A stretch of DNA of 64,000 nucleotides from Kitasatospora gansuensis (GTDB lineage: Bacteria > Actinomycetota > Actinomycetes > Streptomycetales > Streptomycetaceae). Position numbers and translations under genes: made by a program. Positions 33,824 through 40,774 of the stretch are shown here, one piece after another (positions within the stretch are counted from its first letter, which is position 1; each line of letters starts with the position of its first letter). The stretch lies in contig NZ_JACHJR010000001.1 in NCBI RefSeq assembly GCF_014203705.1, positions 4,216,001 through 4,280,000 on the forward strand, given 5' to 3'. The notes beneath the pieces are model-generated. The model was given only the letters and a program-made list of their open reading frames with translations, was not told the DNA's origin and did no database searches.

Positions 33824-35140
33824 TCAGGCGGCCAATTCGTCGATTCGGCTGGCCAGTTCGGCCGCCAGCGGAGCATCAGCGTATGGCTTGAGCAGCTGTC
33901 GGAACTCTCCGAGGTGGGCGGTGACCCTCGGAGAGTCCACAGCCGCCGCGAGGTCCAGGGTCTTGCCTGCCGTTGCGCAGGACAACTCCACCTCCCGGAG
34001 CTGGAGTTGGGTTCGGGCCAGCCAGAACGTGTGGAACGCCCGGCCCCGCAGGTTCGTTGTCGGCTCGATTCGCAGGGCCTCGGTGATGAGGGGTTCCGCC
34101 GCGACCACGTCTCCGAGCTGCCCCAGGGCGATGCCGGTGTCCACGGTGAGCTTCGTCTGGTCGAAGTACTGGACCCAGGCGGGATCGTCATCCGATTGGC
34201 TGATCATCCCGAAGTAGCGGTGGGCCTCGTTGATGGCCTGGTGGGCTGCCTGCTTGTCCTGGGCGCTGGCGTGGGCGAAGGCTTCACGGGTCGAGAGCAT
34301 GGCCAGCAACCGCGGGGTGCCGCCGTCGAGAAGTGCGCTGTCCTGTGCGGCCCGCGCCAGGGCGATGGCGTCGTTGACCCTGTCCTGGTAGGTCGCTTGG
34401 AGGCTGAGGCAGGCGAGCACGTTGGCGACGAACGGGTTGTCGTCGATCTCTCGTGCCAGCCGGAGGGACTCCGTGAAGTAGCTCTGAGCGGTCCTGTGTT
34501 GGCGCGCGTCGAAGTAGGTCCAGCCGGTGAGGCGTGCGAGTTCAGCCGCGATGCCGTGAAGGCTGCGCCGGTAGTTGGGATCGGTGGTCTCTCGCAACAC
34601 GCCCATGACGTACCTGAGTTGCCCGATCACTGCTGGCCGGAGAGCCTCACCGCCATGCTCGTCGTCACGCCGCCAGTAGTCCTCGATGGACGCCTGGAGC
34701 GACCGCAGCACGGTCGGCGTCACCCTGGTGCCGGCCGCGATGGACAGGATCTCGTCCAACCCCGATCCAGGCAGGGGGCCCGGTGGCGCCCAGGGCTCCA
34801 CGATCATCGGAGTGGTTGGGGCCGCCAGCTTTGGAGCGGCAGCCCTCGGGCGCTCCCACTCCCGGCCCGCGAGGCCGAGCAAGTGGCCAGGAATCCGGAG
34901 CCCGTCTGCGATGCGCTCGATGACGGTCATGTTGGTGATCTGCCGTCGGCCCGACATGACCTCGCCGACCCTGCTGGGTGTCATCTCGCACATCCGGGCG
35001 ATCCGGGACGAGTGGAATCCGCCTTTGGACCTGGCGAGTTGGAAGATCCGGGCGAAGTCGCGGGCCCGGCACGCAGTGATCATTTCCGGGTCTGCCAGCA
35101 GGCGGCCGGAGAGCCCTGGCGGCGCAGTGGAATCAGTCAT
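33824..35140 (-). CDS. XRE-type regulator with TPR-like C-terminal domain
   Basis: From the ATG at 35140 (MTDSTAPPGLSGRLLADPEM) the product has 438 residues; an in-frame ATG at 35170 would add ten. The HTH lies at about 40-90 (SSRIARMCEMTPSRVGEVMS, GRRQITNMTVIERIADGLRI). From about 170 to the end are repeated helical pairs with TPR character (RSYFTESLRLAREIDDNPFV-like, NDAIALARAAQDSALLDGG, AEPLITEALRIEPTTNLRGR). An HTH plus TPR receptor diverging from a tiny ORF resembles RRNPP peptide-sensing regulators. It probably controls the peptide-oxygenase operon through the 35213 palindrome. Confidence 0.85.
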   Translation of the reverse strand: MTDSTAPPGLSGRLLADPEMITACRARDFARIFQLARSKGGFHSSRIARMCEMTPSRVGEVMSGRRQITNMTVIERIADGLRIPGHLLGLAGREWERPRAAAPKLAAPTTPMIVEPWAPPGPLPGSGLDEILSIAAGTRVTPTVLRSLQASIEDYWRRDDEHGGEALRPAVIGQLRYVMGVLRETTDPNYRRSLHGIAAELARLTGWTYFDARQHRTAQSYFTESLRLAREIDDNPFVANVLACLSLQATYQDRVNDAIALARAAQDSALLDGGTPRLLAMLSTREAFAHASAQDKQAAHQAINEAHRYFGMISQSDDDPAWVQYFDQTKLTVDTGIALGQLGDVVAAEPLITEALRIEPTTNLRGRAFHTFWLARTQLQLREVELSCATAGKTLDLAAAVDSPRVTAHLGEFRQLLKPYADAPLAAELASRIDELAA

Positions 35141-35212
35141 ATCCGGCACCCCCACCGCCGGGACGATCATCGCTCACTGTCACGCGGGATAACTGACCGC
35201 GAGTTTACCCAC

Positions 35213-35226
35213 CATGGGTACCCATG
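35213..35226. promoter_or_regulatory. Perfect 14-bp palindrome in the divergent promoter
   Basis: CATGGGTACCCATG is a perfect dyad, 73 bp before the regulator ATG and 88 bp before the peptide ATG. No other strong dyad was seen in this 173-bp region, so it is the prime candidate operator for the XRE-TPR regulator. Confidence 0.65.
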
Positions 35227-35313
35227 CTGGCCTTATCCGTGAACTACCCGGGCGGCGATCGTGGTTGTCAGCCGCCGGAGCCCCGGCGGCAGTCACCGGA
35301 TCGGGAGTTCCTC

Positions 35314-35454
35314 ATGTCTGAGAACCTCACCACCAACACGGAGCTGGACGGCGACGCCCTGCTCCTGTCCCGTTCGAAGGTCGTCGCGGCCCGCTCGCGC
35401 GACGAGCAGCCCTCGGACGGCGGGTCCACCGGCCGCACCGACACCAACGACTGA
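35314..35454 (+). CDS. 46-residue precursor-like peptide
   Basis: ATG at 35314 with GGAG seven bases upstream. The peptide begins MSENLTTNTELDGDALLLSR, continues SKVVAARSRDEQPS and ends DGGSTGRTDTND. It has no cysteine, no signal peptide and no aromatic residue. The N-terminal half, with an acidic and DALLL hydrophobic patch, resembles a leader that enzymes recognise; the C-terminal half is rich in Ser, Thr, Asp, Asn, Arg and Gly, which a hydroxylase or kinase could modify. The oxygenase gene starts 11 bases after its stop. Codon use fits a real gene. RiPP precursor is the favoured reading; a regulatory peptide for the TPR receptor is the alternative. Confidence 0.7.
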   Translation: MSENLTTNTELDGDALLLSRSKVVAARSRDEQPSDGGSTGRTDTND

Positions 35455-35465
35455 CGGCTGCACTC

Positions 35466-36653
35466 ATGACCGCCGAGCAGCCCTCGGTGGTTGAGCGTCT
35501 GGGCGGGGATGACTTCCTCGCCCAGACGCTCGGCCGCAGCTACAAGGTCGTACGTGGTGACGCCACGTCAACCGCCGGCCTCTTCGGCTGGGATGACTTG
35601 AACGCCATCCTGGCCGTCCACCGGCTCGAATCCCCCCGCTTCCGCCTGGCCGCCGACGGCACCCAGCTCCCGACGCACCTGTACTCCCGGCCGGTGGTCA
35701 CCCGGCGAAGCACGGTGTGGAACCAGCTCCAGCCCTCCGCACTCCACCAGCAGCTCGCACAAGGGGCCACGTTGGTCCTGGACGCGGTGGACGAACTCCA
35801 CCAGGGCGTAGGTGGGCTGGCCATGGACCTGGAGCGCTGGTTGCGGACCGGGGTGCAGACCAACCTCTACGCCTCGTGGACCAGCACCGAAGGGTTCGGG
35901 GTCCACTGGGACGACCACGACGTGGTGGTCGTCCAGCTCGACGGGGCAAAGCGCTGGCGGATCTACGGTCCGACCCGCGTCGCCCCGATGCACCGCGACG
36001 TGGACTCCCCCGAACTTCCGCCGGAGACCCCGGTCGCGGAGCTGGTCCTCACCGCCGGCGACCTGCTGTATCTGCCGCGCGGCTGGTGGCACGCCGTCGC
36101 CGCTTCCGAGGGGCAGCACTCCCTCCACCTCACGTGCGGGATGCAGAGCACCACCGGCGCGGACCTGATCACCTGGCTGTCGGAGGCCCTGCGCGCTCAG
36201 GAGGGCGTCCGGGTGGACGTGCCACGCTTCGGTACCGAAGCCGAGCAGCAGGCCTTCCTGCGCGCCCTCGCCAAGCTCGTGGCCTCCGAGTTGGAGAGCC
36301 CTGACCTGATCACCCGGTTCGCCGCGAGCCGGGATGCGACCGAGCGGGCGCGTCTCGCCCCCTCGCTGCCGTACATCACCGCGGCCCCGCCGAACCCGGA
36401 CCTGCGGGTGCGCCTGGTGGCCTCGCGCGCTGTACTCGACTCCGGAGACGGGGCCACGGCACGGCTGATCGCGGGCGGGGAAGAGTGGACGTTCGCCGCG
36501 AAGGCCGAACCGATGCTCGCTCTGCTCCTCGACGGGGACGTGCACCGGCTCGCCGACCTGGCGCAGGCCGCGGGAATCACTCCCGCCCAAGCGGCCGGCG
36601 TCGTGACGGAGCTGGTAGAAGGTCAGGTCGTCGCCATCGGAGCAGGGCAGTGA
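35466..36653 (+). CDS. JmjC/cupin-4 Fe(II)/2-oxoglutarate-dependent oxygenase
   Basis: A 395-residue cytoplasmic protein of the ROXA/MINA-like group, which hydroxylates protein side chains. Residues VHWDDHD give the iron ligands H147 and D149; the distal histidine is H209 in LYLPRGWWHAV, and K162 in GAKRWRIYGP is the likely 2-oxoglutarate contact. After the JmjC barrel the C-terminal 160 residues end in a winged-helix-like segment (GDVHRLADLAQAAGITPAQA), as in ROXA, where this part binds substrate. It follows the small peptide directly and overlaps the aldo/keto reductase gene by four bases (GTGA). The most likely substrate is the peptide, by context only. Confidence 0.9.
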   Translation: MTAEQPSVVERLGGDDFLAQTLGRSYKVVRGDATSTAGLFGWDDLNAILAVHRLESPRFRLAADGTQLPTHLYSRPVVTRRSTVWNQLQPSALHQQLAQGATLVLDAVDELHQGVGGLAMDLERWLRTGVQTNLYASWTSTEGFGVHWDDHDVVVVQLDGAKRWRIYGPTRVAPMHRDVDSPELPPETPVAELVLTAGDLLYLPRGWWHAVAASEGQHSLHLTCGMQSTTGADLITWLSEALRAQEGVRVDVPRFGTEAEQQAFLRALAKLVASELESPDLITRFAASRDATERARLAPSLPYITAAPPNPDLRVRLVASRAVLDSGDGATARLIAGGEEWTFAAKAEPMLALLLDGDVHRLADLAQAAGITPAQAAGVVTELVEGQVVAIGAGQ

Positions 36654-37546
36654 GGGCGCGGCTGGGCCTCGGCACCTACCGGTGCCGGGACGTGCGGCGG
36701 GACGCCATGATGGCGGCCTCCCTCGGCGCGGACTGGGTGGACACCGCCGCGAACTACTCGCACGGGCAGGCCGAGAACGCGCTTGCTCCGGTGCTGGTCC
36801 GCCACCCGGACCTGAAGGTCTCCACCAAGGTCGGATTCATCCCGGCCGACACGGGGCGGATCGCGGTACGAGCCGGGATGCTGACCCCGGCGGACGCCCG
36901 GCGCGGGCACTGCCTGGCCCCGGGCTACGTCGCCTGGCAAGTCACCCGCAGCGCACGCCGCCTCGGCCGGGCCCCGGACATCGTGTTCGTCCACAACCCC
37001 GAACACGACTGCCCGCCCGGCGCCGTCACCGAGCGCCTCTACGCGGCCTTCCTCGCACTGGAGGAAGCCTGCAACCAGGGTGTCATCAAGGCGTACGGCG
37101 TGGCGACATGGCGGGGATTCAGCAGCGGAGTGTTCGATGTGGCGGACCTGGTCGCCCTTGCCGTCCGGGCCGGCGGCCTGAACCACCACCTGTCGGCCGT
37201 CCAACTCCCGGTGTCCGTCGTCCACTTGGCTCCTGTCGGGCTGGCTCTCGACGGCCTGGGCGTCCTGGTGGAAGCGGCGAGCGCTGGCCTGGAGGTGTTC
37301 GCGTCGGCCCCGTTGCACGGTGGGGAGATCCCCGACATGGTCGGGCTCGAACTCGCCGAGCTCATCACCCCTGGCAGTACTCCGGCGGAGGCGGCCCTGG
37401 CCGTGGTCGCCTCCGCCCCCGGAATCTCGCGTGTCCTGCTCTCGACCGGCAACCCGCAACACTGGAGCCGCGCCGCCGATGCCGTCGGCCGCGCGCCCCT
37501 GTCGCAGGACTTGCTCCGGAAGGTCACGGATGTACTCGGAACCTGA
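36650..37546 (+). CDS. Aldo/keto reductase
   Basis: The GTG at 36650 overlaps the oxygenase stop; an upstream start would read back into the oxygenase gene in another frame. The 298-residue TIM barrel shows the catalytic tetrad: D31 and Y36 in DTAANYSHG, K60 in STKVGF, H115 in VFVHNPE. The NADPH-site region near the C-terminus (ASAPGISRVLLSTGNPQHWS) is present. The start MRARLGLGTYRCRDVRRDAM is short for the family but complete. Within the operon it could reduce or oxidise a group formed by the oxygenase. Confidence 0.9.
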   Translation: MRARLGLGTYRCRDVRRDAMMAASLGADWVDTAANYSHGQAENALAPVLVRHPDLKVSTKVGFIPADTGRIAVRAGMLTPADARRGHCLAPGYVAWQVTRSARRLGRAPDIVFVHNPEHDCPPGAVTERLYAAFLALEEACNQGVIKAYGVATWRGFSSGVFDVADLVALAVRAGGLNHHLSAVQLPVSVVHLAPVGLALDGLGVLVEAASAGLEVFASAPLHGGEIPDMVGLELAELITPGSTPAEAALAVVASAPGISRVLLSTGNPQHWSRAADAVGRAPLSQDLLRKVTDVLGT

Positions 37547-38372
37547 GAACGACACCGCCACGCGGATGCGAAACGCCCACCACACCGCCGCTTCGGCCCT
37601 CGCCGTGGCACTGGATGGGGACCGGGAGGCCTGGGGCTGGCGCGGCCGTACCCTCGGCCGCCCGGTCACCAGTGTGAGCGGCAACGCCTGGCTGCGTCTG
37701 GTGTGCGCTCCGGCGGAGAAGGCCGGCGGGAAGATCTGGGACGGACCGCAGGAGGCTGAACGTTCCATGCCTCCTGGGGTTCCCCGCCCGCACCTTCGGG
37801 CGTGGCAGACCTGGACCGAGGGCGGCAACGGCTACCTAGCCGAGCTGTACGACCGGATCACCGACCCCACCATTACCGGCGACGGGCCACTGCTGCGTAC
37901 GGCCCCGGCTGTCGGTGACACCTGGTGGAAGGCCCTGGACACCACCCTCACCGCTGTGGCGGCCGTGCCCACCGACCGGGTGGCGGTGCGGCAGGAGTAC
38001 CTCGATCGGGCGATGCCGCAGTACCTCGGCACCGGGTTCGACACCACCGTCCCCGCGTGGTCCACCGCCCACGGCGACCTGCACTGGGCGAACCTCACCC
38101 AGCCAACCCTGACCGTGCTCGACTGGGAAGGCTGGGGTGTGGCACCGGCCGGCTACGACGCCGCCGTCCTGCACGCGTACTCCCTGCTCGTCCCCGAGAC
38201 CGCAGCCGAGATCCGGCACCACCTCGGTCACATCCTCGACACCCCAGCCGGGCGCTTCGCCGAACTCGTGATCGCCACCGAGCTGCTCCAAGGCATCGAA
38301 CGCGGCGACCACACCGAGCTGGAAGGCCCGCTACGGGCCCGGATCGGCCACCTCGTCGAACTCCGCGGCTGA
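37530..38372 (+). CDS. APH-fold phosphotransferase
   Basis: The ATG at 37530 overlaps the reductase gene by 17 bases; 280 residues. The catalytic core is HGDLHWANL (H181, D183, N188) and the metal-binding VLDWEGWG (D198), as in aminoglycoside/choline kinase-like enzymes. The N-lobe is short and lacks an obvious Gly-rich loop, starting MYSEPENDTATRMRNAHHTA. In its operon it may phosphorylate the modified peptide or a small molecule, or give self-protection; none of this can be decided from sequence. Confidence 0.82.
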   Translation: MYSEPENDTATRMRNAHHTAASALAVALDGDREAWGWRGRTLGRPVTSVSGNAWLRLVCAPAEKAGGKIWDGPQEAERSMPPGVPRPHLRAWQTWTEGGNGYLAELYDRITDPTITGDGPLLRTAPAVGDTWWKALDTTLTAVAAVPTDRVAVRQEYLDRAMPQYLGTGFDTTVPAWSTAHGDLHWANLTQPTLTVLDWEGWGVAPAGYDAAVLHAYSLLVPETAAEIRHHLGHILDTPAGRFAELVIATELLQGIERGDHTELEGPLRARIGHLVELRG

Positions 38373-38424
38373 GAGCTGTCTGCCCTCGGCGCTGACGGCT
38401 TCGGCCACACCACTGGAGGGCACC

Positions 38425-38451
38425 ATGCAGACCACCCAGGACGAAAGATGA
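38425..38451 (+). CDS. Eight-codon leader minigene before the HATPase gene
   Basis: GGAGGG at 38415-38420 precedes ATG 38425, which encodes MQTTQDER and stops at TGA 38449-38451. The stop overlaps the HATPase ATG (ATGA). The larger gene itself has no equally good Shine-Dalgarno box, so its translation may depend on termination of this leader. Confidence 0.5.
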   Translation: MQTTQDER

Positions 38452-38948
38452 CCGCCCTACCAGCTCCGGAGCCGCTCGCTCCGGCGGTCCGGGGCCGGTG
38501 GCGGCTGCTCCCCGGTTCGCCGACCTCTTCCCAGACCGCGCGGGCGCTCGTCTCTGCCGCGCTGGCCGGGTGGGAAGTCGCTGACCTCGAAGCGGCTGCC
38601 CTCCTGGTTGCTTCCGAACTGGTCACCAACGCCGTGGTGCACACCGGCTGCCGCACCATCGGCCTGTCTCTGCGCCTGGACCACCGAGTGCTGCGGATAG
38701 GAGTGCGCGATTCCTCGCCGGCCGTGCCGGTTCTCCTGCCGCTGACCGATTCGCTGACCGGTGGAAGGGGGCTCGCCGTGGTAGCAGCCAGCTCGGTCGC
38801 TTGGGGAATGCAGCCCATGCCGTTCGGCAAACTCGTCTGGGCCGAGCTCGCCCGCCCGGCCCCTCCCCGGCCGCCTACGGCTTCCCCGGTCATCCATCTG
38901 CGGCCCGCACGGGTGAGGCCCACCGGGCAGATACGCGCTGCCTCGTAG
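38448..38948 (+). CDS. HATPase-domain protein (anti-sigma/RsbW-like)
   Basis: A 166-residue protein with the GHKL ATP-binding fold: N-box ALLVASELVTNAVVHTG, G1 box LRIGVRDSSPA and G2 GGRGLAVVAASSVAWG. Streptomycetes have many such free-standing domains, often near XRE regulators or developmental genes. It is the last gene of the cargo operon. Partner or target is not evident. Confidence 0.85.
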   Translation: MTALPAPEPLAPAVRGRWRLLPGSPTSSQTARALVSAALAGWEVADLEAAALLVASELVTNAVVHTGCRTIGLSLRLDHRVLRIGVRDSSPAVPVLLPLTDSLTGGRGLAVVAASSVAWGMQPMPFGKLVWAELARPAPPRPPTASPVIHLRPARVRPTGQIRAAS

Positions 38949-39171
38949 CGGCTCCCAGTCTTCCGCCGCTCCCGCATGGCGGAGGCGCGGGGCCCCCTCC
39001 CGTGTAGGCCGTCCTGGTCCGTCCCTCGGGATCGGGACGGCCCCTTAAACCCCCAGCGGCACCTGCAACCGCTGGGCAGCACAACCCTCGCCCCGGTGAC
39101 GTGACTTGTGGACCACGGACGACCGGGGCGGGGCGCTCCCGCAGCCGATACCGAAGAGTGAGACGAGCAAG

Positions 39172-39318
39172 ATGAACGAGCCTGCCAACCCCGGGCGGGT
39201 GGCCATGGAGGATCAGATCCGTGCTGCGGGTGCTCATGCGGCCGACAGTCATTCAACAGTCAGCAGCCCTCGCCCGAGGCCCCGCTTCGCCGCGATGATC
39301 CGGGCGCGGAGCTGGTAG
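39172..39318 (+). CDS. Possible small protein (48 aa)
   Basis: ATG at 39172 encodes MNEPANPGRVAMEDQIRAAG and ends FAAMIRARSW. A weak GAGACGAG lies upstream. No family or convincing codon bias; the gene may be a remnant. It ends 60 bases before the strong hairpin at 39379. Confidence 0.25.
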   Translation: MNEPANPGRVAMEDQIRAAGAHAADSHSTVSSPRPRPRFAAMIRARSW

Positions 39319-39378
39319 GAGGGCCGAACGGACAAGTGCCTCTTGCTGGGCACCACTGCCGGTCGCCTGAAGCGGAAA

Positions 39379-39420
39379 ATGCCTTGCTGATGCCAGCAGT
39401 TGCTGGCATCAGCAAGGCAT
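39379..39420. terminator. Bidirectional 20-bp hairpin terminator
   Basis: ATGCCTTGCTGATGCCAGCA (39379-39398) pairs perfectly with 39401-39420, with only GT between. Unusually low GC for a local hairpin. It separates the plus-strand cargo from the minus-strand gene ending at 39424 and can serve both. Confidence 0.8.
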
Positions 39421-39423
39421 GCT

Positions 39424-39729
39424 CTAGGCCCAGGTGGCGCCGGCTAGGAGCCCATCGAACGCGAGTGCGCGCATGGCGGTGTCGTAGTCGGCCCACTCAT
39501 GCTCGGCCTCGGTGAAGTGCTGGTCGAAGTAAGCGCGAGTGAGGTCGGGTTCGTGCCACTCGTGGGCGCATCGGCAGCGGACGAAGACCTGTTGGCGGAC
39601 GTTCAGGAGGAGCCAGTCGCGGCGGGCGCGGCAGTAGGCGCAGGTGATGGGGATGCCGTGGGCGTCGAGTTCGCCGGGGTGGGGGACGGCTCGGACGACG
39701 GGGCGGTGGTCAGCGCTGGGGTTGGTCAA
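39424..39729 (-). CDS. Small zinc-ribbon-like hypothetical protein (101 aa)
   Basis: Segment ITCAYCRARRDWLLLNVRQQ followed by VFVRCRCAHEWHEP has two CxxC/CxC pairs, which suggests a zinc ribbon. The C-terminus (FDQHFTEAEHEWADYDTAMR) is helical. No named family. It is the last minus-strand gene before the cargo locus. Confidence 0.65.
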   Translation of the reverse strand: MTNPSADHRPVVRAVPHPGELDAHGIPITCAYCRARRDWLLLNVRQQVFVRCRCAHEWHEPDLTRAYFDQHFTEAEHEWADYDTAMRALAFDGLLAGATWA

Positions 39730-39779
39730 GTGGTGCCCTTCGGCCGGTGACGGGGTTCAGCGACACCACAAGACGTACG

Positions 39780-39802
39780 GCGGCCGGGATGTTCCCGGCC
39801 GC
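39780..39802 (-). terminator. Hairpin after the ParB-like gene
   Basis: GCGGCCGGGA pairs with TCCCGGCCGC around TGT, a 10-bp perfect stem located about 55 bases after the ParB-like stop on the minus strand. Confidence 0.6.
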
Positions 39803-39855
39803 GCAGATGACATCAAATCGACATCCCCGTCAGGCCGTTGGCCTCGCGGGGTGGA

Positions 39856-40632
39856 TCAGGCGGCCTGGTCCACGTCGCTGTACCTAGCCTCGTAGGCGGT
39901 GAGGCGGGTGATCAGCGCGTGATGGTCGGTGGCGAGGCCGTCGAGGACTTGGCGGGTGTGGAGGCTGTCGGGCTGGCGGGCGAGTGCCTGGAGGGTGTCC
40001 CAGTGCTCGGCGATGGCGGCCAGGTGCTCCTGGTCCCGGTGGACGGCCTCCTGTCGCTGCCCGAGTTCCTGGGTGGCGGCGGCGAGGGTGAGGTGGCCTT
40101 CGGTGACCCGGGCGGCCAGGTCGGGGGCGCTGCGGCGGAGGGCGTCGTGCGCGGCCTGGTCGGCGTCGGCCTTGGCTTTGCGCTCGCGTGCCATGTCGGC
40201 GGCGGCGTCGAGTGGGAGCTTGCCGTCGCGGACCTGTTCGGCGAGGTCGGGTGCGGCCTTGAGGACGGTATTGGCGAGGGACAGGCGGCTTCGGCTGAGC
40301 GCGTGGAGCTTGGCGTGGGTCCGCAGGGAGTGTCCCGAAACTGAAAGGAACATGGCCTGGACCATGGCGCGCTGGCCTGCGCTGATGTGCCGGCGGCGGA
40401 CGTTGGACGCGAAGATGTACGCGACCTGGTCGGTGCTGGTGTAGGTGGTGAAGGTGGGTTCGACGCCTGCGAGTTCGCAGGCGGCCAGGCGGTTGCGGCC
40501 ATCCAGGAGGACGCCGTCGGAGTCGAGGACGATCGGCCTGAGCAGGCCGTGGGTCTTGATGGCCTCGGCGAGGTCGTACATCTCGTCCTCGGCGAGCATC
40601 GGGAACATGTCGGCGTACGGGTGGATCTTCAG
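39856..40632 (-). CDS. ParB-like nuclease-fold protein, probable CTG start
   Basis: The conserved N-terminus LKIHPYADMFPMLAEDEMYD continues to GLLRPIVLDSDGVLLDGRNR and FASNVRRRHISAGQRAMVQA, the ParB/Srx core. The first ATG in frame (40608) would cut off HLKIHPYAD, which is part of the domain. A CTG at 40632 sits six bases after a perfect AGGAG box; no ATG, GTG or TTG lies in frame between it and the hairpin upstream. The C-terminal half is a long helical region. In mobile elements such proteins serve partition, regulation or replication. The product would have 258 residues. Confidence 0.75.
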   Translation of the reverse strand: MKIHPYADMFPMLAEDEMYDLAEAIKTHGLLRPIVLDSDGVLLDGRNRLAACELAGVEPTFTTYTSTDQVAYIFASNVRRRHISAGQRAMVQAMFLSVSGHSLRTHAKLHALSRSRLSLANTVLKAAPDLAEQVRDGKLPLDAAADMARERKAKADADQAAHDALRRSAPDLAARVTEGHLTLAAATQELGQRQEAVHRDQEHLAAIAEHWDTLQALARQPDSLHTRQVLDGLATDHHALITRLTAYEARYSDVDQAA

Positions 40633-40658
40633 ATGGGGCTCCTGGGTCGGGCGAGGTG

Positions 40659-40687
40659 CCGGGGTGCACCCGGTTGGTGCACCCCGG
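40659..40687. promoter_or_regulatory. 12-bp stem dyad upstream of the ParB-like gene
   Basis: CCGGGGTGCACC pairs with GGTGCACCCCGG around CGGTT. It lies 27 bases before the ParB-like start and 87 bases after the relaxase stop on the minus strand. It may be an operator or centromere-like site for the ParB-like protein, or a terminator of the mob operon. Confidence 0.55.
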
Positions 40688-40774
40688 TGAGGAACGGCCT
40701 GGCGTGGCGGCCAGCGCCGGGCTGGAGACGTCTGCCACTGGGTGGGGCTCGGGGCATCTGGTCCTCTCGGCCGG

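Noticed and set aside
35314..38372. Peptide locus as a lanthipeptide or thiopeptide cluster
   Set aside because: The peptide has no cysteine, and no LanM/LanB/LanC-like, YcaO or radical SAM gene is present; the APH-fold enzyme alone is not diagnostic.
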